From Flavobacteriaceae bacterium UBA6231 (GTDB taxonomy: Bacteria; Bacteroidota; Bacteroidia; Flavobacteriales; Flavobacteriaceae), in contig DJWL01000162.1 in NCBI GenBank assembly GCA_002441545.1, positions 1-32,661 of the forward strand: DNA of 32,661 nt, given 5' to 3'. Below the pieces are notes generated by a model. It saw only the letters and a list, made by a program, of their open reading frames with translations, did not search any database and was not told the DNA's origin. Positions 1 through 8,756 of this stretch are shown piece by piece. Each line of letters begins with the position of its first letter. Positions within the stretch are counted from its first letter, which is position 1. A program made the translations under genes and the position numbers.

Positions 1-1881
1 TCTACAGCATTCAATAATAGCCCTTCAGAAAAATTTAAACCAAGAATGACTTCAGAATCTTTCAAAGAGTTTAATGAGATTGAGAGAGTTGAGCCTTCTA
101 ACTGGTGGGTTGGATTTAAAAATGAATCACTTCAATTACTGGTTAAGGAAGACAATATTTATTTAGCATCTGTAGAGATTTCATATAAGGGTATTGCCAT
201 AAAAAATGTGGTGAAAGGAACAAGCCCCAACTATTTGTTTATCGATTTAAATATCGCACCGGATACCAAACCCGGAAAATTTAATATCCACTTCAAATTT
301 GATAATGGAAAGCAAAAAATCCAGACGTATGAGTTAAAACCCAGAAGTAAACCGGCAGAAGAATATATAGGGTTTAACAGTAGCGATGCTGTTTATCTTA
401 TTACACCGGATAGATTTTCCAATGGAAATGCTTCCAATGATGTGGCACCTTATTTAAAGGAAAAAACCATTGATAGGCATGATGACTATGCCAGGCATGG
501 TGGTGATATTAGAGGTATTATCAACCATTTGGATTATATACATGATATGGGATTTACCGCCATTTGGCCTACCCCATTATTGACAAACGATATGTATAGA
601 GCTTCCTATCATGGTTATGCCATGACGGATTTTTATCAGGTTGACCCCCGATTTGGAACCCTTGACGAGTATATTGAATTGGCCGATAAGGCAAGAGCAC
701 TGGGCATAAAACTGGTCATGGACCAAGTAGTTAACCATTGTGGGAGTGAACATTGGTGGATGAAAGATTTGCCATTTTCAGACTGGGTTAACCAACAAAA
801 GGCGTTCGAAAACCATGCTCAATTAAAGAACTCTAATCATAGACGTACCACAAACGAAGACCTATATGCTTCAGAAAAAGATAAGCAAGGAATGGCCGAT
901 GGTTGGTTTGTTGAGGCTATGCCCGATTTGAACCAGCAAAACCCTTATATGGCAACCTATTTGATTCAAAACAGTATTTGGTGGATTGAAACCTTGGGAT
1001 TGGGAGGCATAAGGCAAGACACCTATCCGTATTCAGACAAGACATTTTTATCAGATTGGTCCGGAGCCATTATGGATGAATATCCAAACTTTAGTATTGT
1101 TGGAGAAGAGTGGAGCCTTAACCCATTAATAGTTGGGTATTGGCAAAGAGGCAAGGTGAACAATGATGGCTATGTTTCTAATTTAAAATCCCCTATGGAT
1201 TTTCCCATGCAACATCTAATAGTTGAAGCATTGAATGAAAAAGAACAATGGGATTCTGGGTTTGTAAAAATGTATGAAGGATTGGCAAATGATTTTTATT
1301 ATGCAAATCCAATGGATATCATGATTTTTCCCGATAATCATGACATGAGCAGGATTTTTACGCAATTGCATGAAGATATAACCAAAACCAAAATGGCATT
1401 GGGCTATATGTTTGCATTACCAAGAATCACTCAATTTTATTACGGGACCGAAATCTTAATGAACGATACAGCAAAACCCGGGGATCATGGTTTAATACGT
1501 TCAGATTTTCCGGGAGGTTGGGAAGGTGATGGAGCTAATGCTATTACAGGTGAAGGGTTGACAGATGCACAAAAAGATATGCAAATGTTTGTAAAGAAAC
1601 TGTTGAATTACAGAAAAAACAGTAAAGCCATCCATGAGGGCAAAACCATTCATTTTGCACCAGAAAACAGGGTTTATGTCCTATTCCGAGTTTTAGATGA
1701 TGAAACAGTTGTAGTTATCCTAAACAAAAACAGCAACCCTATAAGTTTAGATTTAAATCGTTTTTCTGAAGTAGGCCTTCAAGAAAAAACCTTAAAAAAT
1801 ATTATATCGGGAGAGGAAGTCATTTGGAACGACACTTTAACGTTAACTACAGACGGGATCATGATGTTAACCACAAAGTAA
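1..1881 (+). CDS. SusA-like GH13 neopullulanase/cyclomaltodextrinase, 5' end outside window
   Basis: The protein would cleave alpha-1,4 (and cyclic or pullulan-type) glucans in the periplasm. The frame is open from base 1, so the true start and a signal peptide lie to the left; the first internal ATG is at 46. Residues below are numbered from that ATG. An N-terminal beta-sandwich of cyclomaltodextrinase-N type (about 10-105, beginning ERVEPSNWWVGF) precedes the TIM barrel (about 115-530) and a small C-terminal beta domain. All four GH13 regions are present: DQVVNH, GIRQD (nucleophile Asp325), GEEW (acid/base Glu354) and NHD (Asp433). It is followed 5 bases later by the next gene of the same locus. 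Known family: Bacteroidota SusA neopullulanases. The exact product specificity is inferred, not shown. Confidence 0.9.
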   Translation, partial: STAFNNSPSEKFKPRMTSESFKEFNEIERVEPSNWWVGFKNESLQLLVKEDNIYLASVEISYKGIAIKNVVKGTSPNYLFIDLNIAPDTKPGKFNIHFKFDNGKQKIQTYELKPRSKPAEEYIGFNSSDAVYLITPDRFSNGNASNDVAPYLKEKTIDRHDDYARHGGDIRGIINHLDYIHDMGFTAIWPTPLLTNDMYRASYHGYAMTDFYQVDPRFGTLDEYIELADKARALGIKLVMDQVVNHCGSEHWWMKDLPFSDWVNQQKAFENHAQLKNSNHRRTTNEDLYASEKDKQGMADGWFVEAMPDLNQQNPYMATYLIQNSIWWIETLGLGGIRQDTYPYSDKTFLSDWSGAIMDEYPNFSIVGEEWSLNPLIVGYWQRGKVNNDGYVSNLKSPMDFPMQHLIVEALNEKEQWDSGFVKMYEGLANDFYYANPMDIMIFPDNHDMSRIFTQLHEDITKTKMALGYMFALPRITQFYYGTEILMNDTAKPGDHGLIRSDFPGGWEGDGANAITGEGLTDAQKDMQMFVKKLLNYRKNSKAIHEGKTIHFAPENRVYVLFRVLDDETVVVILNKNSNPISLDLNRFSEVGLQEKTLKNIISGEEVIWNDTLTLTTDGIMMLTTK

Positions 1882-1886
1882 ACACT

Positions 1887-3020
1887 ATGAAAGCCTTTTT
1901 ATTTATAATATCTTTTTCCATTAGCCAAGTTCTGTTTTGCCAAGTAACATTCATTATAAATAATCTGCCCGATAATCACGATTACAAAAAGGACATCTAC
2001 ATTTCTGGTGATTTTGAAGGATGGTCTGGAGGAAAAGACCAATATAAACTGGCGCAAAACCATCAGGAATATCATATTACAATTCCTAAACTAAGGGAAA
2101 CCATTAGTTTTAAGTTCACCTTAGGTTCTTGGGATTCGGTAGAGTGTGGTCCAGAAAATTCCAATATAGAAAATAGAACGTATTCTTTCACGCAACCACA
2201 GGATACAGTTGTAATAAACATTAGCAATTGGACAGACAAATCCCTAACTACAAAACACGCTACAGCATCAAAAAACGTGCATGTTTTTGCCAAAAATTTT
2301 AAGATGCCCCAATTAAACAGGGAACGAAAAATTTGGATATACCTGCCACCAAATTATGAAAACACAACCCTAAGTTATCCAGTTCTGTACATGCACGATG
2401 GACAAAATGTGTTTGACAATGCAACTTCTTATGCAGGTGAGTGGGAAGTGGATGAAACATTAAATAAATTGAGTGAAACATTAGGCTTAAATCTTATTGT
2501 TGTTGCCATAGACAATGGTGTAGAAAGACTCAGCGAATATTCGCCTTGGGAAAACAGCCAGTACGGCAAGGCTGAAGGCGATGCCTACTTAGACTTTATT
2601 GTGAATACGTTAAAACCCGAAATAGATAAAACCTACAGGACAAAAAACAATGCGAAAAATACCGCTATCATGGGAAGTTCTATGGGCGGACTTATTTCGC
2701 ATTATGCCGGATTAAAATATCCAAACGTTTTTGGTAAGATTGGAGTATTTTCTCCATCGTTTTGGTATTCGTATGAAAGTTTCAACTACACTAAAGAACA
2801 TTCAAATCAAAGGCATTTGAAAATGTATTATTTGGTTGGAGCTAAAGAAGGAGAAGGGCAAATGGCAAAGGATATGGATACTATGGTTGAACTTATGAAA
2901 ACCAATGGATTCAGAAAAAAGAATATATACTCAAAAGTAGTTCCCGATGGTATCCATAGTGAATCGTTCTGGAAAAAAGAATTTGAGGATGCCATTCGTT
3001 GGCTTTTTAATAAAAAATAA
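1887..3020 (+). CDS. Secreted alpha/beta-hydrolase (esterase D/PF00756 type) with N-terminal starch-binding-like domain
   Basis: A 377-residue exported protein. A signal peptide (MKAFLFIISFSISQVLFCQ) fixes the start at 1887; an in-frame ATG at 1824 lies inside the preceding gene and is unlikely. Residues about 20-125 form a small beta domain with the pattern IYISGDFEGW, which resembles CBM20/CBM48 or other E-set carbohydrate-binding folds. Residues about 135-375 are a putative-esterase domain with YMHDGQNVFD, the nucleophile elbow GSSMGG (Ser265) and a late His357 in DGIHSE. It lies between GH13 and GH31 genes with gaps of 5 bases and 1 base, so it should be co-transcribed. Related proteins are often found in Bacteroidota polysaccharide loci. 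The ester it cleaves is unknown. Enterochelin-esterase-like naming would be possible but the context argues for a carbohydrate substrate. Confidence 0.85.
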   Translation: MKAFLFIISFSISQVLFCQVTFIINNLPDNHDYKKDIYISGDFEGWSGGKDQYKLAQNHQEYHITIPKLRETISFKFTLGSWDSVECGPENSNIENRTYSFTQPQDTVVINISNWTDKSLTTKHATASKNVHVFAKNFKMPQLNRERKIWIYLPPNYENTTLSYPVLYMHDGQNVFDNATSYAGEWEVDETLNKLSETLGLNLIVVAIDNGVERLSEYSPWENSQYGKAEGDAYLDFIVNTLKPEIDKTYRTKNNAKNTAIMGSSMGGLISHYAGLKYPNVFGKIGVFSPSFWYSYESFNYTKEHSNQRHLKMYYLVGAKEGEGQMAKDMDTMVELMKTNGFRKKNIYSKVVPDGIHSESFWKKEFEDAIRWLFNKK

Positions 3021-3021
3021 G

Positions 3022-5406
3022 ATGAAGAACATAAAATTAGCAATATTATTTTTTGTAGGGACATTAAGTATATGGTCTCAGAATCCAAACAGGATATTTG
3101 AAAGTTTTACAGAGCGGAAAGATTTGGCTTTTGAGGTCAAGGTAAATGACGGGACTTATCTTATTAAGTTTTATTCCCCCGAAATTGTTGAGACCACCTT
3201 TATTCCTGAAGGTGAAGTTTTCAATCCAAAATCACATGCGGTGGTTTTGACTCCTCAAAGTGTTGAAACCAATGCAAAAGATGAAGAAAACAGCGTTGGG
3301 ATTTTTTCAAAAGGACTTTCAGTTACTGTTTATAAAAACCCTTTTCAAATTGCTTATTCCTATAAAGACGAATTGGTAATTTCAGAAAAAGGAGGCTATA
3401 ATAAAAATGATAGTTTAGAAACCATTCAATTTAATCTAACTAAAGATGAAATTCTGTATGGTGGAGGAGCCAGGGCTTTGGGGATGAACAGAAGGGGATA
3501 TAAGTTACCGCTTTTTAACAGGGCACATTATGGTTATGAAACACATTCTGAACAAATGAATTTCACCATGCCAATTGTGTTGTCATCCAAACAATACATG
3601 GTTCATTTTGATAATGCACCCATTGGTCTTTTGGATTTAGACAGTAAAGGGGACAACACGTTGACCTATGAAACCATTTCTGGCAGAAAGACCTATCAGG
3701 TTATAGTTGGAAATTCTTGGTATAATTTAATTAATAATTATACAGATTTAACAGGGAAACAACCCTTGCCACCACGTTGGGCTTTGGGTAATTTTTCAAG
3801 TCGGTTCGGGTACCATACACAAACAGAAACTGAAGCTACCATAGATAAGTTTAAAGACGAAAATATTCCGGTTGATGCTATTATTTTAGATTTATATTGG
3901 TTTGGAAAAGAGGTTAAGGGAACCATGGGAAACCTTGAAGTTTTTAGGGATTCTTTTCCCGATTTTGAAGGCATGGTGTCCCGCTTGAAAAATAAAGGCG
4001 TTAAAACCGTATTAATAACAGAACCTTTTATACTCACAACATCTAACCGTTGGCAAGAGGCTGTAACAGAAGATATTTTGGCAAAAGATTCTCTTGGAAA
4101 CCCCGGTACTTATGATTTCTATTTTGGAAACACAGGGCTGATAGATATTTACAAGCCAAAAGCAGAACAGTGGTTTTGGAATATCTACAAAGAATTGGCA
4201 GACAAAGGAGTTTCCGGTTTTTGGGGTGATTTGGGAGAGCCCGAAGTACACCCTTCAAGTTTGGTGCATGCCACGGGATCTGCAGATGAGGTCCATAATA
4301 TTTATGGGCACGATTGGGCAAGATTGGTCTACGAAGGATATCAACGTGATTTTCAAAATCAAAGACCGTTTATCCTTATGCGTGCCGGTTATTCCGGCTC
4401 ACAACGCTATGGGCTCATTCCTTGGTCTGGCGATGTGAGCAGGTCTTGGGGCGGATTGCAATCACAACCAGAAATTGCACTGCAAATGGGTATGCAAGGA
4501 CTTGCCTATATGCATTCAGATTTAGGTGGTTTTGCCGGAGCAAATCTAGATGATGAATTATATGTACGTTGGCTACAGTACGGTGTTTTTCAACCCATTT
4601 ACAGACCACATGCTCAAGAGGAAGTGCCAAGTGAGCCTGTTTTTAGAAGCGACAAAGCCAAAGCATTGGCCAAAGAGGCTATAGAATTACGTTATAAACT
4701 ATTGCCATACAGTTATAACCTTGCCTTTCAGAATAATCAAACAGGGGCACCATTAATGCGCCCGTTATTTTTTGAAGAACCAAAAAACCAATCACTTTTT
4801 AGTGATTCATCTACCTATTTATGGGGAAATGATTTTCTAATCACACCCATTTTAAAGGCCGATAAAAGACAGCAAACCATTTATTTCCCTAAAGACAATA
4901 CTTGGTATGATTTTTACACAGATGAAATGATTGAAGGTGGACAATCTAAAGATATCCAAACCAAAGAAAACTCAATTCCTACATATGTGCGAGGGGGAGC
5001 GTTTGTGTTGATGGCGAAACCTATGCAAAATACTGAAGAATATAAGGCAGACAGATTGGAACTCCATTATTACAATGATTCATCAATAAAAAACAGTCAA
5101 CGTAAGTTTTATAATGATGATGGTAAAACAGCCAATGCTTTTGAAAAGGAAGTCTATGAATTACTTGTGTTTAAAAGCAAGAGCAATAAAAAGGGTTTAG
5201 AACTAGAATTCATAGCACAAACAGGGAAAAATTATGTGACATCAAATAAGCAAATTTCCGTTGTGGTCCATAATATTCAAAAAGAACCCAAGAGGATTAA
5301 AATTGACGGTATAAAAGTTAAATTTAATTGGAATTCTCAAAATAAAACACTTACAGTTCCTGTAGTATGGAATACTAGTAAAAACACCAAAATCCTATTA
5401 AAATAA
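3022..5406 (+). CDS. GH31 alpha-glucosidase, secreted
   Basis: A 794-residue glycoside hydrolase family 31 enzyme that would release glucose from the non-reducing ends of maltooligosaccharides in the periplasm. The start at 3022 gives a clean signal peptide (MKNIKLAILFFVGTLSIWSQ); an earlier in-frame ATG at 2947 lies inside the upstream gene. The order is an N-terminal beta-sandwich (about 25-240), a TIM barrel (about 250-590) and C-terminal beta domains. The nucleophile Asp403 sits in FWGDLGEPE and the acid/base Asp471 in IPWSGDVSRSW, both canonical for GH31. It starts 1 base after the preceding stop codon. Alpha-xylosidase is the main alternative within GH31, but the surrounding GH13 genes favour alpha-glucosidase (SusB-like role in a Sus-type locus; SusB itself is GH97). 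Confidence 0.93.
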   Translation: MKNIKLAILFFVGTLSIWSQNPNRIFESFTERKDLAFEVKVNDGTYLIKFYSPEIVETTFIPEGEVFNPKSHAVVLTPQSVETNAKDEENSVGIFSKGLSVTVYKNPFQIAYSYKDELVISEKGGYNKNDSLETIQFNLTKDEILYGGGARALGMNRRGYKLPLFNRAHYGYETHSEQMNFTMPIVLSSKQYMVHFDNAPIGLLDLDSKGDNTLTYETISGRKTYQVIVGNSWYNLINNYTDLTGKQPLPPRWALGNFSSRFGYHTQTETEATIDKFKDENIPVDAIILDLYWFGKEVKGTMGNLEVFRDSFPDFEGMVSRLKNKGVKTVLITEPFILTTSNRWQEAVTEDILAKDSLGNPGTYDFYFGNTGLIDIYKPKAEQWFWNIYKELADKGVSGFWGDLGEPEVHPSSLVHATGSADEVHNIYGHDWARLVYEGYQRDFQNQRPFILMRAGYSGSQRYGLIPWSGDVSRSWGGLQSQPEIALQMGMQGLAYMHSDLGGFAGANLDDELYVRWLQYGVFQPIYRPHAQEEVPSEPVFRSDKAKALAKEAIELRYKLLPYSYNLAFQNNQTGAPLMRPLFFEEPKNQSLFSDSSTYLWGNDFLITPILKADKRQQTIYFPKDNTWYDFYTDEMIEGGQSKDIQTKENSIPTYVRGGAFVLMAKPMQNTEEYKADRLELHYYNDSSIKNSQRKFYNDDGKTANAFEKEVYELLVFKSKSNKKGLELEFIAQTGKNYVTSNKQISVVVHNIQKEPKRIKIDGIKVKFNWNSQNKTLTVPVVWNTSKNTKILLK

Positions 5407-5416
5407 TAATTGAAAA

Positions 5417-6850
5417 ATGAAAAAAATAGTAATCTTACTTGCGTTTGTCTTATTTCTATCCTGTAATAATAAAAAAGGGCAGGCAAACTTAGTTGAGCAA
5501 GAACAGGTCGAGGCTTTAACACCAATGAATCCAGATGTTATGGAAACAGCTGTGATTTATGAGGCCAATATTCGTCAATATTCACAACAAGGCACGTTTG
5601 ATGAATTCACTAAAGACATTCCACAACTAAAACAGTTGGGAGTGAAAATTATTTGGTTAATGCCAATCAACCCAATTTCGGTCACCAAAAGAAAAGCTAC
5701 AGGAGGTGATTTTGCCTCAAAAATTGAAGACGAAACAGAACGTGCCAAAATGTTGGGGAGTTACTATGCCGTTTCAGATTATACCAAAATAAATCCTGAG
5801 TTTGGAACCCTTGAAGATTTTAGGGAATTGGTAAAAACCGCCCATGATAATGGTATTTATGTGATTTTAGATTGGGTACCAAACCATACAGGTTGGGATC
5901 ATGTTTGGATTAAAGAACATCCGGATTTTTATGTGAAGAATGCAGATGGTGAAATTACAGATCCTTTGAATGATGATGGTACCTCAAAAGGATGGGGGGA
6001 TGTTGCCCAATTGGATTATTCAAATATGGCAATGCAAGATCAAATGATAAAAGACATGATGTATTGGGTCGAGAAAGAACAGGTTGATGGTTTTCGATGT
6101 GATCACATACAACCCATACCGGTATCTTTTTGGAAAAAAGCCATTTCTCAATTGAATGAAAAAAGAGCACTTTTTTGGTTAGCAGAAAATGATGATCCAA
6201 GATTTATGAAAGCCAATTTATTTGATATGGAATATGGCTGGAAACACCATCATTTGATGAATAAAATTGCCCAAGGCACAAACTCATTGGAGGACTTTGA
6301 TTCCCTTACAAATTATATAGCCTCTAACTACGAAAAGGATGATATTTTAATGAATTTTGTCACAAATCATGATGAAAATTCTTGGGCAGGAACAGTTGAA
6401 GAACGTTTAGGCGATGCCTCAGAAGTAATGACTGCCTTTAGCTATATGGTTCCAGGAATGCCATTGATTTATTCAGGGCAAGAGTACAACTTAAACCACA
6501 GATTGAAGTTTTTTGAAAAAGATTCCATTCCAAAAACAAAAGGGACCATGTGGGCTCTTTTGGAAAAATTAGGAACGTTGAAAAATAAAAACAGTGCCTT
6601 AAATGGTGGAAAAAAAGCAGCTTCCTCTGAAAGAATACAAACTGATAACAAAAATATCCTTATATATAAGAGATCTAAAGGAAATCAAACAATTTTGTTT
6701 GTTGCTAATTTCTCTTCAGATGAACAAGAAATAAGCAATATGCCACAAGGTAGTTTTTTAGATTACATGGGGAATGAAGAAGTGAATTATTCAAATTCAG
6801 AAATTAGTAAGTTAAAACCCTGGGAATATAAGATATTAATAATGAAATAA
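5417..6850 (+). CDS. GH13 alpha-amylase-family lipoprotein
   Basis: A 477-residue GH13 enzyme with a lipoprotein signal peptide (lipobox FLSC, lipidated Cys16), so it should be membrane anchored, in the periplasm or exposed on the outer membrane. GH13 regions are all visible: DWVPNH, GFRCD (nucleophile Asp229), LAEND (acid/base Glu257) and TNHDEN (Asp319). After the barrel comes a short C-terminal beta domain. It begins 10 bases after the GH31 gene and ends 7 bases before the next GH13 gene, in one operon. Its barrel is short for the family and has little insertion between regions I and II. It probably acts on oligosaccharides, but endo- versus exo-action cannot be decided from the sequence alone. 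Confidence 0.92.
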   Translation: MKKIVILLAFVLFLSCNNKKGQANLVEQEQVEALTPMNPDVMETAVIYEANIRQYSQQGTFDEFTKDIPQLKQLGVKIIWLMPINPISVTKRKATGGDFASKIEDETERAKMLGSYYAVSDYTKINPEFGTLEDFRELVKTAHDNGIYVILDWVPNHTGWDHVWIKEHPDFYVKNADGEITDPLNDDGTSKGWGDVAQLDYSNMAMQDQMIKDMMYWVEKEQVDGFRCDHIQPIPVSFWKKAISQLNEKRALFWLAENDDPRFMKANLFDMEYGWKHHHLMNKIAQGTNSLEDFDSLTNYIASNYEKDDILMNFVTNHDENSWAGTVEERLGDASEVMTAFSYMVPGMPLIYSGQEYNLNHRLKFFEKDSIPKTKGTMWALLEKLGTLKNKNSALNGGKKAASSERIQTDNKNILIYKRSKGNQTILFVANFSSDEQEISNMPQGSFLDYMGNEEVNYSNSEISKLKPWEYKILIMK

Positions 6851-6857
6851 AACTTTT

Positions 6858-8729
6858 ATGAAAAAGGTTGCTTACAGTATATTAGGAGTATGTATAATGA
6901 TGTTGTCAAATTGTAAAAAAATGGAAAAGGATTCTGTTATTCAGAGTAATGAAGTAAAACATAAACAAGTTGTTTACCAAGTATTTACACGTCTTTTTGG
7001 TAATACCAATACAACCAACAAACCTTGGGGAACCATTGAGGAAAATGGCGTAGGTAAGTTTGCTGATTTTACCGACAAGGCCTTAAAGGAAATCAAGGAT
7101 TTAGGGGTTACCCATATTTGGTACACAGGCGTACCACATCATGATGTTATCACAGATTACACAAAATATGGCATTGCAAATGACGACCCCGATGTGGTTA
7201 AAGGACGTGCAGGCTCGCCTTATGCCGTTAAAGATTACTATAATGTAAACCCTGATTTGGCAGAGAATCCGGCAAACAGATTGGAAGAGTTCAAAGCACT
7301 TATTGAGAGAACCCATAGAGCAGGATTAAAGGTAATCATTGATATTGTTCCTAATCATGTAGCTAGAAATTATCAAAGTCTAACTAATCCAAAAGGTGTT
7401 GAAGATTTTGGAGCTAAGGATGATAAAACGGTTGCTTACAATGTCAACAACAACTTTTATTACATTCCGGAAGAAGCGTTTAAAGTACCTGTTTTTAGAG
7501 ATGGTTACAAGCCGTTAGGTGGTGATTCCAATCCATTAAGCGATAGTAAATTTGATGAAAACCCTGCAAAATGGACAGGAAATGGGTCTAGGCTAAGTCA
7601 ACCCGATTTTTACGATTGGTATGAAACCGTTAAAATAAACTACGGAGTATCTCCAGATGTACAAAGGGATTTTGATGAATTGCCGGAAGGCTATGACCAT
7701 GAAGGTTATGAGAAACATTTTGAGTTTTGGAAAGATAAAACAGTACCAAATTCCTGGATTAAATTTAGAGACATTGCTTTGTACTGGCTAGATTTTGGAG
7801 TAGACGGTTTTAGATATGACATGGCAGAAATGGTTCCTGTAGAGTTTTGGAGCTTTATGAATTCATCCATAAAAATGAAAAATTCTGAAGCCTTTCTTTT
7901 GGCCGAAGTATATAACCCAAGTCTTTATAGGGATTACATAAGAAAAGGAAAAATGGATTATCTGTATGACAAAGTGCAGTTGTACGACACCATTAAACAT
8001 ATCATGCAAGGGCATGGAAAAACAAGTAATATTCCGCCAATCCAGGAAGATTTAAAGGATATTGAACACCACATGCTTCATTTTCTTGAAAACCATGACG
8101 AACAACGCATTGCCAGCCCCGAGTTTGCAGGAAGTGCCCAAAAAGGAAAACCGGCCATGGTAGTGTCTGCAACAATAAGCACAGCACCAACCATGATTTA
8201 TTTTGGACAGGAACTAGGAGAACCCGGAACTGAAGAGGCAGGATTTGGCAAACCTTCAAGAACCTCAATTTTTGATTATATTGGGGTTCCACATCTGCAA
8301 CGCTGGGTAAATAACAAACAATTTGATGGCGGACAGTCAACCGATGAAGAAAAATCCCTTCGTGATTTCTATAAAAGATTGCTCAATTTCACAATCAACA
8401 GTTCGGCTTTAGCGGGACAGTATCAGGATATCCACCAATACAACAAGGAAAACACAGAATGGTACAACGATAACGTATTGTCCTATGTGCGTTGGAGTGC
8501 CGATGAACAATTAATTATTGTTTCAAATTTCAACGGGACAGATACCTATGGTTTTGAATTACAATTGCCCGAAGATTTAGTGAGCAAATTGAACCTTTCA
8601 GACGGAGAGTACCAGGCTAAGGACCAATTATACAATGTATATACTTCAAACCTCAAAGTGGTGAATCATAAAGCAATGATAAGAATTGATATTAAACCAT
8701 TGGAGTCCTTTATTTTAAAAATAAAATAA
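6858..8729 (+). CDS. GH13 alpha-amylase-family lipoprotein
   Basis: A 623-residue GH13 enzyme with a lipoprotein signal (lipobox LSNC, Cys19). Catalytic regions are intact: DIVPNH, GFRYD (nucleophile Asp321), LLAEVYNP (acid/base Glu350) and LENHDEQR (Asp414). Compared with the previous gene it carries about 100 extra residues between regions I and II (about 175-300), a long B-domain-like insertion with FYYIPEEAF and DFYDWYETV. A beta-sandwich closes the protein (about 540-623). It is the second of three adjacent GH13 lipoproteins, 7 bases after its neighbour and 27 bases before the next. The enlarged B domain suggests a different substrate size preference from the other two; that is an inference. 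Maltogenic amylase, glucosyltransferase or alpha-glucosidase activities within GH13 remain possible. Confidence 0.9.
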   Translation: MKKVAYSILGVCIMMLSNCKKMEKDSVIQSNEVKHKQVVYQVFTRLFGNTNTTNKPWGTIEENGVGKFADFTDKALKEIKDLGVTHIWYTGVPHHDVITDYTKYGIANDDPDVVKGRAGSPYAVKDYYNVNPDLAENPANRLEEFKALIERTHRAGLKVIIDIVPNHVARNYQSLTNPKGVEDFGAKDDKTVAYNVNNNFYYIPEEAFKVPVFRDGYKPLGGDSNPLSDSKFDENPAKWTGNGSRLSQPDFYDWYETVKINYGVSPDVQRDFDELPEGYDHEGYEKHFEFWKDKTVPNSWIKFRDIALYWLDFGVDGFRYDMAEMVPVEFWSFMNSSIKMKNSEAFLLAEVYNPSLYRDYIRKGKMDYLYDKVQLYDTIKHIMQGHGKTSNIPPIQEDLKDIEHHMLHFLENHDEQRIASPEFAGSAQKGKPAMVVSATISTAPTMIYFGQELGEPGTEEAGFGKPSRTSIFDYIGVPHLQRWVNNKQFDGGQSTDEEKSLRDFYKRLLNFTINSSALAGQYQDIHQYNKENTEWYNDNVLSYVRWSADEQLIIVSNFNGTDTYGFELQLPEDLVSKLNLSDGEYQAKDQLYNVYTSNLKVVNHKAMIRIDIKPLESFILKIK

Positions 8730-8756
8730 TTCTTTGTAAACAAATATTTTAAACAC

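Noticed and set aside
1824..1886. Earlier ATG for the alpha/beta-hydrolase
   Set aside because: It lies inside the GH13 gene and would put a basic, non-hydrophobic stretch before an obvious signal peptide. Similar upstream ATGs were rejected for the GH31, mevalonate kinase and DHS-like genes.
8002..8340. 112-codon open frame on the - strand
   Set aside because: It lies wholly inside a well-supported GH13 gene, has no recognisable domain or signal, and is best explained as an antisense shadow.
8733..8744. TTTGTAAACAAA as an operator in the GH13 operon
   Set aside because: The arms are only 5 bases with a non-palindromic centre, inside an operon gap; chance is likely.
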